The notes beneath the pieces were generated by a model that saw nothing but the letters and a program-made list of their open reading frames with translations, searched no databases and was not told the origin of the DNA. DNA of 64,000 nt from Azospirillum picis (GTDB lineage Bacteria > Pseudomonadota > Alphaproteobacteria > Azospirillales > Azospirillaceae), in the NCBI RefSeq assembly GCF_017876115.1, contig NZ_JAGINO010000032.1, positions 1-64,000 on the forward strand. The letters run 5' to 3'. A program made the translations under genes and the position numbers. This document shows positions 42,619 to 51,294 of this stretch, piece after piece (within the stretch, counting starts at the first letter, position 1; the number at the start of each line of letters is the position of its first letter).

Positions 42619-44169
42619 TCAGGGCCGCAGCTCTGGAACCCGCTCGTAAAGGCCGGCGTCCAGCTCCTCCTTGCGGGCCAGGAGGGAGCGGTACCAGGCC
42701 AGCCGCTTGCGGAAATGCTGGGCCATCAGGCGGTGATCGCGGACGTAACGATAGGCGGCCTCGATCATGCCGGTGCGCCAGGCGATGTCCTCGATCAGCC
42801 GGCCCAATCGGTCGGCGAACTCCTCGGGCGAGCGGAACAGCACGCCGGTTTCGCCATCACGGATGGCGTCCCCGTAGACCACCGGACTGGCCAGGGCGGC
42901 GACGCCATGGGCGGCGCACTCGATGTATTTGAGGTCGGATTTGCTGCGGTTGAACAAAGTGTCGTCGAGCGGCAGCAGACCGATGTCGCACCGCTGCAAG
43001 GCCTGAATATAGCCCTCATAGCCGCAGGTCGGCATGAAGGCCTTGTCCGCCGTGTCGAGCGCGTCGAAGAAAGCCCGGTCGTGGACCACCTGCACCCCGA
43101 CCCGCCTGCGGTTGGCGGCCAGCAGGCGATTGAGTCCTGGCATCAGGTGCTTCCAGTCATCGCCGCGGTTGAATGCGCCGAAAAACAGGACGACTCGGCC
43201 GTCGCGGCGCATTGGCTTCAGGAGCGGCTTCGGAGGCGGCAACGTGGCGACCTGATTGGGGAACACGGCCACCTCGGGGTTATGGGCGCGCAGTTCTCCG
43301 GCCAGGAAATCGGTCGAGGTCTGGACTGCATGGACGCCGCGGAATGTCAGGTAGCCCTGCTCGCCGATGGCGGGCCAATGGTCCGGATGGTCATCGAACT
43401 CCGACACCAGGAGGTAGCCGGCCCGCAGGAGCTGGCGCAGATTGGCGATGTCCTGCCGCCCGGCGATGCGCCGCTGCAGGACCGCGATCCGTTCCTCTCC
43501 CGGCAGGAAGTTGGCGAGGCCGAGGCTGTTGACCCCGGCCTGGGTCCGCACCCCCGGCACGGTGGCGAGAAAGCCGTTGGGCAGATCGATGCGGGTGTCA
43601 TTGCAGGCGCCGACGGGGCGCAGCGTCATGGCCGCGACCAGCAGCCGGCGAAGGGCCGCCTGCCGCATCACCCGCAGGATCACGACGGAGCGGGGCGCCT
43701 GTTCGTCCGGCTGACCGGTGGCTTGGCCGGCAACCCGGGTGGCGAGGTCGACGGTCAGGCCGCTGCCCTCCAGGGGGCCGCTGGTCAGCAGCCTCTGCAG
43801 CAGACCGACCAGCCCCTGGTCTCCCGACGCCGCAAGCCGCTCCTGGCACCAGCCGTCCGGCAGGACCAGCAGCACGGTGCCCGCCGGCCGCAAACAGGGG
43901 AGCAGGGCCGCCAGCATCGCGAATGGCGAACGCACCGTCACAAAGACGTCGTGCAGCACCAGCGCATCGAAGCCGGCGGCCGCTCCCAGCACCTCCGCCG
44001 GGTCGGGAGGGTCCGCCGCCGGCGGCTTTTCCAGGATGACGAAGGTCGTCGCCGGGTTGCGCAAGGCCATCTGGCGGCGCAGCGCCCCGTCGGCCCCGCA
44101 GACTTCCAGCACGCGGGCCGCATCGGCTGGCAGAAGATCGAGCAGCTTTGCGGCGACGGCTTGCGTCAT
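42619..44169 (-). CDS. Methyltransferase-like / glycosyltransferase fusion
   Basis: A 516-residue two-domain protein. Residues 1-150 resemble a class I SAM methyltransferase (LLPADAARVLEVCGADGALR, FDALVLHDVFVTV, LRPAGTVLLVLPDGW), though the SAM loop is only partly conserved (VCGADG for GxGxG), so activity is uncertain. The rest is GT4-like: VVLFFGAFNRGDDWKHLMPG, DIGLLPLDDTLFNRSKSDLK and YIECAAHGVAALASPVVYGD place the donor site, with Lys/Asp in place of the classic E-x7-E. The start overlaps the previous gene's stop (ATGA at 44166-44169), so translation is coupled. Confidence 0.8.
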   Translation of the reverse strand: MTQAVAAKLLDLLPADAARVLEVCGADGALRRQMALRNPATTFVILEKPPAADPPDPAEVLGAAAGFDALVLHDVFVTVRSPFAMLAALLPCLRPAGTVLLVLPDGWCQERLAASGDQGLVGLLQRLLTSGPLEGSGLTVDLATRVAGQATGQPDEQAPRSVVILRVMRQAALRRLLVAAMTLRPVGACNDTRIDLPNGFLATVPGVRTQAGVNSLGLANFLPGEERIAVLQRRIAGRQDIANLRQLLRAGYLLVSEFDDHPDHWPAIGEQGYLTFRGVHAVQTSTDFLAGELRAHNPEVAVFPNQVATLPPPKPLLKPMRRDGRVVLFFGAFNRGDDWKHLMPGLNRLLAANRRRVGVQVVHDRAFFDALDTADKAFMPTCGYEGYIQALQRCDIGLLPLDDTLFNRSKSDLKYIECAAHGVAALASPVVYGDAIRDGETGVLFRSPEEFADRLGRLIEDIAWRTGMIEAAYRYVRDHRLMAQHFRKRLAWYRSLLARKEELDAGLYERVPELRP

Positions 44170-45380
44170 CGCCGGCCCAACATGGAATGAATGAGGGCCA
44201 TCTGCTGCTTCAGGCACTGAGCGAGGTCGTATTTGCGCAGGACCGTCCGCCGGCCGGCTTGCGCCAGTTCGGCGAAGTCACCGCGGTTCTTCAGCACCGA
44301 TACCACCTGGTCGGCCACCTGGTCGGGCGAGAAGAAGTCGACCAGCAGGCCGTTCGTGCCATGGCTGATGACCTCCTCCACCGGCTTGGTGCGGGAGCCG
44401 ATGACCAGGGCGCCGAGCGCCATCGCCTCCAGCATCGACCAGGACAGCACGAAGGGGTAGGTCAGATAGATGTGCGCGGAGGTGACCTGCAGCATCCGGG
44501 TGAAGCGGTCATAGGGAAGATAACCGAGGAAAACGACGCGCGAAGGGTCGACCGGCACCTCGGCCAGCATCTTTTCCCGCCAGTTGGCGGCGTCGCGGGC
44601 GGCGGCGCCGTAGCTGATGCCGTCACCGCCGACGATCAGGATCTTGGCATTTGGGCGCTGCTCGCAGATGCGGGGGATTGCCCGCATGAAGGTGGGGAAG
44701 CCGCGGTAGGGCTCCAGGTTGCGGGCGACATAGGTCACGACCTCGTCCTGCCGGGTCAGGGCCGTGCCATCGGGCAACTCGAAGGTGGCGTTCAGGTCGG
44801 GCTGCAGGGCGGCGGTGTCGACGCCCTCGTGGATGACCTCGATCTTCTTGTGGAAGATGCGGGGATGGACGCTGCGCTGCCACTGGGTCGGGGTCAGGCC
44901 GCGGTCGCAGGATTCCAGCGACAGCAGCAGGTGGCTGTTGCGGATGCGCGAGCGCAGCAGCGAGTCCAACTCCGGCGGATGTGCCGGATCGAAGTCGAGG
45001 TCCTGGCCGCGCGGCTGGTAGTAGAATTCGCAATGGTTCAGCAGCGGAGTGTCGGGGAAGACGTCCTTGACGAACAGCGCCTCGCCCCATCCCGGATGGG
45101 TGATGATGATGTCGGGGATGAAGCGTTCGCGGCGCATCTGCATCAGCACGCGCACCACCGCTTGGCCGTACAGGATGGCCTCTTCGGAGCGGTAGAGATA
45201 GTGGTGGATCGTCTTGCTCGGCTCCCGCGCCACCTCGTAGGAGATGCGCTTGACCCCCGGCAGGTCGCGGTCTTTGCGCTTGGTGATGAACACCACCTGG
45301 TTGTCGGGATTCTGGGCAAGGCGGGTCGCCAGATGCTTGTACTGGCCTGGCATGTTCTGGTGGATGAAGACGATTTTCAT
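44166..45380 (-). CDS. GT4 glycosyltransferase (GT4-group N-domain type)
   Basis: A 404-residue enzyme. The N-terminal domain matches the glycosyltransferase 4-group family (MKIVFIHQNMPGQYKHLATR; PDIIITHPGWGEALFVKDVF; LLNHCEFYYQPRGQDLDFDP). The donor domain shows VVTYVARNLEPYRGFPTFMR, AKILIVGGDGISYG, and YPFVLSWSMLEAMALGALVI, where the W-S-M-L-E segment replaces the first Glu of E-x7-E. It is the upstream partner of the methyltransferase-GT fusion and starts 19 bp after the TPR-GT stop, so a single transcript is likely. Confidence 0.9.
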   Translation of the reverse strand: MKIVFIHQNMPGQYKHLATRLAQNPDNQVVFITKRKDRDLPGVKRISYEVAREPSKTIHHYLYRSEEAILYGQAVVRVLMQMRRERFIPDIIITHPGWGEALFVKDVFPDTPLLNHCEFYYQPRGQDLDFDPAHPPELDSLLRSRIRNSHLLLSLESCDRGLTPTQWQRSVHPRIFHKKIEVIHEGVDTAALQPDLNATFELPDGTALTRQDEVVTYVARNLEPYRGFPTFMRAIPRICEQRPNAKILIVGGDGISYGAAARDAANWREKMLAEVPVDPSRVVFLGYLPYDRFTRMLQVTSAHIYLTYPFVLSWSMLEAMALGALVIGSRTKPVEEVISHGTNGLLVDFFSPDQVADQVVSVLKNRGDFAELAQAGRRTVLRKYDLAQCLKQQMALIHSMLGRR

Positions 45381-45399
45381 GGCTGGCCGGGAAAGACGG

Positions 45400-47028
45400 T
45401 CATCGGGAGTAACGGCCGGGATGGGCCGTCGCGACGGAGCGGATGCGGGAAAGATGGCTGGCGAGCGAGCGGATCACCCCGCCCCACTCGCCGGGCGCGG
45501 CCTGCCGGAACAAGGTGGCCGCAGGATACCATGGGCTGTCGGCGCGCTCCAGAAGCCACCGCCAGTCCGGAGAATAGGGAAGCAGGATGTCGACCGGGAC
45601 ATGCAGGGCGCCGGCCAGATGCGCCACCGAGGTGTCGACCGTCACCACCCGGTCCATCCGCTGCAGGATCGCCGCCGTGTCGGCGAAATCGCCGATCTCC
45701 GGGCCAAGGTCGACGATATGGCCGGTGGGCAATTGCGCACCGGCCACCGCCTCGGCCAACTGCCCGGCCCGCGCGCCTTTTTGGACGCTGTAGAAGGTCA
45801 CGCCGGGCAGGCCGAGCAGTTCGGCCAATGCCGCCGCATCCAGCGAGCGTTGCTGGTCGTTGCGGTGGGACGGGTCGCCGCCCCAGACCAGGGCGACGGC
45901 AAGCGTGCCGGGCCGCGGCGGCGGTACCGTGCGTCCGTTTGCCGCCAGCAAATAGGGGGGCGCACCGGGGATGGCGTCAAGGGTGGTGGCGAACAGCCTG
46001 GGCAGGCTGAGCAGCGGCGCCTGCACGTCGAAGTCGGGCAATGCTTCGCCGGCAGCGACGACGGTCACGCCGGGGAAGCTGTCTGCCAGCAGGCGGCGCA
46101 GCGGCGGCTGGCATTCCAGAACCAGCGCCTTCACCCGCGCGGCGACCAAGGGCAGGTAGCGGACGAACTGCAGGGTATCGCCGAGCCCCTGCTCGGCATG
46201 CAGCAGCAGGGTCCGGTCCGCCAGCGGCTGCCCCGACCACAGGGGCTGGGCGAAGCCGCGCGGCGGACTGTCGGCCAAGCGCCACCGCCATTCATACTCC
46301 TCCCATCCCTCCTGCAACCGGCCCGACAGCAGAAGCGCCAAGGCGCGGTTCCAGTGGGCCGAGGCGTTGTCCGGGAAGGCCGCCAAGGCACGTTCGTAGC
46401 AGGCGAGCGCCTGCGGCAGCTGGTTGAGCCGCTGATGAGCCATGCCGCGGTTGACGTCGGACTCGGGAAACGGCCCGCCGGGTGCCTGATCCGCGATGGC
46501 ATAGGCGCGCAAGGTCTCGACGTGCCGCTGCTGGCGCAGCCGCAGCTTGCCGAGATTAGCCCAGTATTTCCCGCGTGCGGGCTGGAGCGCCAGGGCGGAT
46601 TGGTAGGCGGCCTCGGCGTCCTGGAGCCGTGCCGCCGACACCAGCAGATTGCCGAGGTTGAAGCGGGTTTCGGCCTGATCCGGGGCCAGCCGCAGCGCGT
46701 GGCAGTAGCTGCGCTCCGCCGGCTCCGATCGGCCACCACCCTGCTGGGCGGTGCCGAGGTTGGTGTAGAAGCGGGCGACCTGAGGAGCCAGGGCGACGGC
46801 GCGGGCGATCCTGGCTGCTGCCTCATCCAGGTGTTTGCTTGCCAAGGCGGCGACGCCGTGCAGGTGATGGCCGTCGGCGTCCTGGGGCTGTCGGCTCAAC
46901 AGGGTGCGGCACAGGGCCTCGGCCTCGCCCGCCCGCCCGGCCTGGAGCAAGGCCAGGGCATGCTCCAAGGTCTGTTGCGTCTCGGTGGCCGGCGGAACGG
47001 GCGGCTGAGCGGGCGATGCCACGCTCAC
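45400..47028 (-). CDS. TPR protein with GT9-like glycosyltransferase domain
   Basis: A 542-residue paralogue of the proteins at 29776, 38071 and 51295. The N-terminal 260 residues hold about six TPRs (FYTNLGTAQQGGGRSEPAER; TRFNLGNLLVSAARLQDAEA; AHWNRALALLLSGRLQEGWE). The catalytic half has LLLHAEQGLGDTLQFVRYLP, LAVALVWGGDPSHRNDQQRS, and the donor site DRVVTVDTSVAHLAGALHVP with DWRWLLERADSPWYPAATLF. The GTG at 47028 overlaps the upstream OGT stop as GTGA; the open frame beyond it runs inside that gene. Confidence 0.9.
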   Translation of the reverse strand: MSVASPAQPPVPPATETQQTLEHALALLQAGRAGEAEALCRTLLSRQPQDADGHHLHGVAALASKHLDEAAARIARAVALAPQVARFYTNLGTAQQGGGRSEPAERSYCHALRLAPDQAETRFNLGNLLVSAARLQDAEAAYQSALALQPARGKYWANLGKLRLRQQRHVETLRAYAIADQAPGGPFPESDVNRGMAHQRLNQLPQALACYERALAAFPDNASAHWNRALALLLSGRLQEGWEEYEWRWRLADSPPRGFAQPLWSGQPLADRTLLLHAEQGLGDTLQFVRYLPLVAARVKALVLECQPPLRRLLADSFPGVTVVAAGEALPDFDVQAPLLSLPRLFATTLDAIPGAPPYLLAANGRTVPPPRPGTLAVALVWGGDPSHRNDQQRSLDAAALAELLGLPGVTFYSVQKGARAGQLAEAVAGAQLPTGHIVDLGPEIGDFADTAAILQRMDRVVTVDTSVAHLAGALHVPVDILLPYSPDWRWLLERADSPWYPAATLFRQAAPGEWGGVIRSLASHLSRIRSVATAHPGRYSR

Positions 47029-49136
47029 CCGTTGTCCTTGGCTTGCTGTTGGCACCAGCGGGTCCACATGTCGCGATAGGCTGCCTCCAGCGCTCTGGCG
47101 AAGCCGGCGCCGTCGCACAGGGGCGAGTTGGCCATCCGCGCGCGCAGGTTTGCCCGGAGGTGCGCCAGCCGGTCGAAATCGCCGGCCAGTCGGGCGGCGA
47201 TGGCACCGAATTCGTCGGGCGTGGTCGCGACCAGATCGCCCATCCCGACCGCATTCAGAACGCTGGTGCCGTAGCGGGCGCTGGTCCGCTCCCCCGCCAT
47301 CGTGATCACCGGAACCCCCATCCACAGGGCTTCGCAGGTGGTGGTCATGCCGCCATAGGGGAAGCTGTCCAGGGCGATGTCGACTTGGCCGTATTGCTGG
47401 AGGTGGTCGTGCTGGCGCTCGTTGCCGTTGACCAGATCAATCCGCGACAGGTCGGCGCCGGCACGCCGGAAGCGGTCCAGGACAGCCTCGCGGGCCTCAT
47501 CGCTGGAGATATAGCGTGACTTCAGCAGCAGCCTTGCGGTCGGCACCTGGGCCAGGGCCGAACTCCACAGCCGGGCCGCCGTGTCGGAGATCTTGGCGAA
47601 GGTGTTGAAGGAGCCGAAGGTGATGTGGCCGTTGCGCAGGGCCGGCAGCGGCGAAGGCTCCGGGGCTGCCGGCGGATGGAAGCAGTGCGAAACCCGTGGC
47701 AAATTGTAGATCTGTTCGGAGAACAGTTCCGGCGTGCCTTCCGGTGTCAGCCAAGGATCGGAAAGCCGATAGTCGATGGCTGACAGCCCGGTGGTGCCCG
47801 GATAGCCCAGCCAAGTCACCTGGACCGGTGCCGGTTTGCAGGCGAAGGTAAGCAGACTATTGCGGGCGGTATGCCCTGCCAGGTCGATCAGGATGTCGAC
47901 GCGGTCCTCATGGATTTGTCGGGCGCATGCCGTCTCGGAAAGGGTGCTGACGTTATGCCAGACGTCGACGTTGCGCTTCAGCAGTGCGGTAACCCCGTCT
48001 TCCTGCTCCAAGTTGGCGTAGACGAACACCTCCACGGCCGCGTGGTCGTGCTGTGCGAGGAGATCGAGCATGAACCAGGCGCAGGAATGCCCTTTCAGGT
48101 CGGGAGAGACATAGCCGATGCGCAGGCGGCGGTTCGGATCGGGAGTGTTGCGGTGCTTGGGCCAGGACCGCCGCAACGGTTCCGCATGCCGCATGCTCCA
48201 CGCGAGATGACGCTCATAGAGGGCCTTTGGCGAGATGTCGTCGAGATACTGGCTATAGAACACATAATTACTATGGCAAGGATGATTGCCCGGATCGCTA
48301 TCGATCACCGCCTTAAAGGATGCAACAGCCTCGTGGCTTTTGCCGAGCGAGGCCAGGGCAAGGCCATAATTGACATGAATGGCGAAATACTTTGGCTCGG
48401 TGCGCAGCAGCTCCCGAGCGGTCCTCGCTGCTGCCCCCGGATTTGAATGTTTGTTAAAAACAGCCGTAAGATTCAGATAGGCGCTGAATTTCTTTTTATC
48501 TTTCTGAATGGCTGTCTTATAGGCGGGAATTGCCGCAGATGCGCCTTTCGCATCGTAAAGACACATGCCGAGGACATGCCATGCATCGGCATTGTGTGGT
48601 TCGATATTCAGGAACTCGCGCAGCAATGCGATCGCTTGGTGATGCTCTTTCAGGTGATGGAGGCTAAGCGCATAGGGCAGCCAATCCTTCTGTGCGAACG
48701 AGCCCTTGCTATGCAATTGGCTGAAAAGCGCCTTCGCCTTTTTCCAGTCCTTGCGTGCCACCTGGGCATGGGCAAGGTTGCGGATGGTTTCCGGCCGGCC
48801 CGGCGACAAGGTGAGCACCTGCTCGAAATAGCGGCAAGCCTGCTCATGATTCTGGACTGCTTGGTGGGCGAGACCAAGGGCATTGAGGACCGAGATATCT
48901 TTTGGCGCCAGGGAAGCGGCCAATTGCAGCAGCGGGATCGATGCGTGTGCCGCATTCGTCAATGTGCCGATCGACCCCAACAGCATCAGGCTGTCAACGA
49001 CCGCTTGACCGGACTTCAGAGCCTCCCGACAGCATGCCGCGGCGTCCGAGAACCGGCCGGCCTTGAAGTGTGTCTTGGCATGGGCGATGAGATCCATGGG
49101 GGGAACTACATCTACGAAAGAATAGGGCACGGTCAT
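47025..49136 (-). CDS. TPR/OGT-like glycosyltransferase (SPINDLY/GT41 family)
   Basis: A 703-residue enzyme of the O-linked GlcNAc transferase/SPINDLY group. About eight TPR-like units cover residues 20-320 (DSLMLLGSIGTLTNAAHASI onward), then the GT41 domain: RRLRIGYVSPDLKGHSCAWF, DILIDLAGHTARNSLLTFAC, VQVTWLGYPGTTGLSAIDYR, HITFGSFNTFAKISDTAARL and the UDP-sugar-binding VDIALDSFPYGGMTTTCEAL. Bacterial members glycosylate proteins such as flagellin or adhesins on Ser/Thr. The ATG at 49136 is used; 49097 (MDLIAHAKTHFKAGR) is an alternative and neither has a clear ribosome binding site. It is the first gene of a long minus-strand run and lies 170 bp from the 222-bp-repeat RTX gene. Confidence 0.92.
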   Translation of the reverse strand: MTVPYSFVDVVPPMDLIAHAKTHFKAGRFSDAAACCREALKSGQAVVDSLMLLGSIGTLTNAAHASIPLLQLAASLAPKDISVLNALGLAHQAVQNHEQACRYFEQVLTLSPGRPETIRNLAHAQVARKDWKKAKALFSQLHSKGSFAQKDWLPYALSLHHLKEHHQAIALLREFLNIEPHNADAWHVLGMCLYDAKGASAAIPAYKTAIQKDKKKFSAYLNLTAVFNKHSNPGAAARTARELLRTEPKYFAIHVNYGLALASLGKSHEAVASFKAVIDSDPGNHPCHSNYVFYSQYLDDISPKALYERHLAWSMRHAEPLRRSWPKHRNTPDPNRRLRIGYVSPDLKGHSCAWFMLDLLAQHDHAAVEVFVYANLEQEDGVTALLKRNVDVWHNVSTLSETACARQIHEDRVDILIDLAGHTARNSLLTFACKPAPVQVTWLGYPGTTGLSAIDYRLSDPWLTPEGTPELFSEQIYNLPRVSHCFHPPAAPEPSPLPALRNGHITFGSFNTFAKISDTAARLWSSALAQVPTARLLLKSRYISSDEAREAVLDRFRRAGADLSRIDLVNGNERQHDHLQQYGQVDIALDSFPYGGMTTTCEALWMGVPVITMAGERTSARYGTSVLNAVGMGDLVATTPDEFGAIAARLAGDFDRLAHLRANLRARMANSPLCDGAGFARALEAAYRDMWTRWCQQQAKDNG

Positions 49137-49259
49137 CACATGAGGCACCGGTTAGAAACGCCATGCACCATAGGTGCTGAAAAGATGCGGGGCAACGAAC
49201 AAGAAACGGTGCATTCATGCTTGGATGCGTGAATCTGGGGACGCTTCATCCCTTTCTCC

Positions 49260-49294
49260 AAAAAAAAGAGGCAGGCTTTCGCCTGCCTCTCTTT
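49260..49294 (-). terminator. Strong Rho-independent terminator of the RTX gene
   Basis: Ten-bp perfect stem agaggcaggc / gcctgcctct (49267-49276 and 49281-49290), loop ttcg-like (gaaa on the transcribed strand), followed on the minus strand by eight U residues from 49267 down to 49260. It is located 15 bp after the stop of the RTX gene and would isolate it from the OGT gene. Confidence 0.92.
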
Positions 49295-49308
49295 GGGTCG
49301 GAACCAAA

Positions 49309-50835
49309 TCAGCTGATGATGATGAAATCGCTCGCGCTGATCTGAGACACGCCGTCCAGGGTCGTGATCGCGACGCGACCCGCGGAGCCTTCCAGCGGCG
49401 CAGCGTCGAAGTACAGGACGCTCGAGCTGGTGTCGAAGATCAGGTACTGCTGGGCGTTACCAGCAGCAGCGCTACCGACTGCATTATAGTAGCCGTTGCT
49501 GATGATCGTGCTCAGCGTGCCCGTGAAGTCAGAAGCAGAACTGCCGAACACGCCGGTCGACAGACCGATCTTGTCGGTACCGCTCTGGAAGCCAAAGACG
49601 CGATCAGCACCCGAAGTCGCCGACGTGTTGAACACGAAGACGTCAGCGCCGGCGTCGCCGTAGAGGGTGTCGGAACCAAGGCCGCCAACGAGCGTGTCGT
49701 TGCCGGCACCACCATAGATGGTGTCATTGGCAACACCACCAAGGATGCTGTCCGCACCAGCGTTGCCGAACAGCAGGACACCCGCAGTGTTGCCAGCCGC
49801 AGTGATGGTGTCGTTGCCGTCGCCGCCGTAGACGGTGTCAGCGCCAATGTTCGCGGTGATGAGGTCGTTGCCCAGATCGCCGAAGAGCAGATCGGCGCCC
49901 GCGGAACCATTCAAGGTGTCGTTGCCGGCACCGCCATAGATGGTGTCGCTGTTATCGCCACCGAAGATGGTGTCCGCGCCAGCGTTGCCGAACAGCAGAA
50001 CACCCGCGGTGTTGCCGGCCGCATCAATGGTGTCGTTGCCTTCACCGCCGTAGACGGTGTCGGCGCCAAGGTTCGCAACGATGCTGTCGGCGCCCAGATC
50101 ACCGGAGAGCAGATCGCTGCCGGCGCTGCCATAGATGGTGTCGTTGCCGGCACCGCCATAGATGGTGTCGCTGGCAGAGCCACCGGAGATAATGTCGTTA
50201 CCAGCGTTGCCGAACAGCAGGACGCCAGTGGTGTTGGCGTTGGCTTGAATGCTATCGTTGCCGTCGCCGCCATAGATGGTGTCGGCGCCAAACGACGCGC
50301 TGATGAGGTCGTTGCCCAGGTCGCCAAAGACCAGGTCGTTACCAACGCCACCCTCGATGAGGTCGTTGCCGGCACCGCCATAGATGGTGTCGTTGGCAGA
50401 GCCACCGATGAGGCTGTCTTCGCCGGCATTGCCGAACACCAGGACGCCCGTGCTGTTGGTGGCAGCGGTAATGGTGTCGTTGCCGGCACCGCCGTAGATG
50501 GTGTCGGCGCCAAGGGCCGAGACAACGCTGTCGTCGCCAGCGTCACCGAAGATCAGATCGCGGCCGACGCCACCATCGAGGGTGTCGTTGCTGCTGCCGC
50601 CATAAATGGTGTCGTTGCCGGAACCGCCGGTGATGGTGTCGCGACCGGCGTTGCCGAACAGCAGGGTGCCGGCGGTATTGGTGCCGCCGGAAATGCTGTC
50701 GGAGTCAGCGCCGCCATAAATGGTGTCCGCGCCGTTGGCGTTGATGATGTCGCCACCACCGAGACCCAGGACCACATCGGCATCGGAGGCCGACGTGTAA
50801 GTGTCTTCGTTCTCGGTGAGAGTAATAGTTGCCAT
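49309..50835 (-). CDS. RTX calcium-binding protein built from five 74-residue units
   Basis: A 508-residue acidic, glycine-rich protein. After 33 residues (MATITLTENEDTYTSASDAD) it consists of five near-identical 74-residue units. Each is eight nonapeptide-like segments plus two residues, containing GADTIYGGDGNDTI, VLLFGNAGADTI and SDTIYGGAGNDTL; an RTX calcium-binding beta-roll is expected. The non-repetitive C-terminus (SGADRVFGFQSGTDKIGLST; YLIFDTSSSVLYFDA) resembles the M10_C-like secretion region and ends SASDFIIIS, like the D-F-hydrophobic motif of type I signals. No Cys is apparent and there is no Sec signal. Shine-Dalgarno gagggg is 5 bp from ATG 50835; a strong terminator follows. 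Probably an abundant surface or extracellular protein (S-layer-like or adhesin). Function is inferred. Confidence 0.92.
   Translation of the reverse strand: MATITLTENEDTYTSASDADVVLGLGGGDIINANGADTIYGGADSDSISGGTNTAGTLLFGNAGRDTITGGSGNDTIYGGSSNDTLDGGVGRDLIFGDAGDDSVVSALGADTIYGGAGNDTITAATNSTGVLVFGNAGEDSLIGGSANDTIYGGAGNDLIEGGVGNDLVFGDLGNDLISASFGADTIYGGDGNDSIQANANTTGVLLFGNAGNDIISGGSASDTIYGGAGNDTIYGSAGSDLLSGDLGADSIVANLGADTVYGGEGNDTIDAAGNTAGVLLFGNAGADTIFGGDNSDTIYGGAGNDTLNGSAGADLLFGDLGNDLITANIGADTVYGGDGNDTITAAGNTAGVLLFGNAGADSILGGVANDTIYGGAGNDTLVGGLGSDTLYGDAGADVFVFNTSATSGADRVFGFQSGTDKIGLSTGVFGSSASDFTGTLSTIISNGYYNAVGSAAAGNAQQYLIFDTSSSVLYFDAAPLEGSAGRVAITTLDGVSQISASDFIIIS
49627..50736 (-). repeat. Five tandem 222-bp coding repeats
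   Basis: Higher-order repeat inside the RTX gene. Units start at 50736, 50514, 50292, 50070 and 49848 (minus strand), each 222 bp (74 codons). Nucleotide identity between units is visibly high, especially over the sequences encoding GADTIYGG, VLLFGNAG and NDTIYGGAGND. The last two complete units are the most alike, suggesting recent duplication. Confidence 0.95.
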
Positions 50836-51294
50836 TTTAGCCCCTCTAACCAATAAACCGGTTCGTTTGGATCCAAGGGGGGCGGTGCCGTTGGCACAGC
50901 CCTGGCGAGCCAGGCCGATAGTCCCTTGAACTGTGCATACGCATAAGGGGTGTCGCGAGGAAAGGCAAGCGCATCAGGCAGCGCGCTATCGCTTTATGGA
51001 GCGGGGTGGTCGAGAGGCTGAGGATTGTGGCGTATAGGACACAGGTAAAGCAGTGAGAGATTGCTTTCTCATTGGGGTGGCTGCGCCATACATCCATCCC
51101 CAGCAGTCGTCTTAATGGTCAACGCATGTCAGAAAACCTAACCGGACATGTGCTAAATTCCATTGATGGCAACGGGACGATCGGGGTATAGCTCAGATCT
51201 CCGAGAAATGATGCAATGTTCTAAGTGCCATTTTTAGGAATGACTGCCGTAAAGCTCTGAATTGTTCTTAGCTGCATTCTACGCGAATAACTGA
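50836..51294. other. 459-bp intergenic region with structured 5' leader of the RTX gene
   Basis: No gene is seen. Toward the RTX gene two hairpins lie in its presumed leader: cctggc-ga-gccagg (50901-50914) and gtgcc-gtt-ggcac (50885-50897). They may stabilise the mRNA. A weak promoter-like pair on the minus strand is ttgcct (50963-50968) and ttatgc (50941-50946), 16-nt spacer. The half toward 51295 is AT-richer and shows no recognisable element apart from the start region of the TPR gene. Confidence 0.5.

Noticed and set aside
40870..44190. Plus-strand open frame of about 1100 codons
   Set aside because: Antisense to two glycosyltransferase genes with intact motifs; the translation is low-complexity and has no recognisable domain.
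49174..50856. Plus-strand repetitive frame opposite the RTX gene
   Set aside because: Same reason: the complement of the 222-bp repeats gives an apparent VAGTAIDGV repeat. The minus strand has the Shine-Dalgarno sequence, terminator and RTX motifs.
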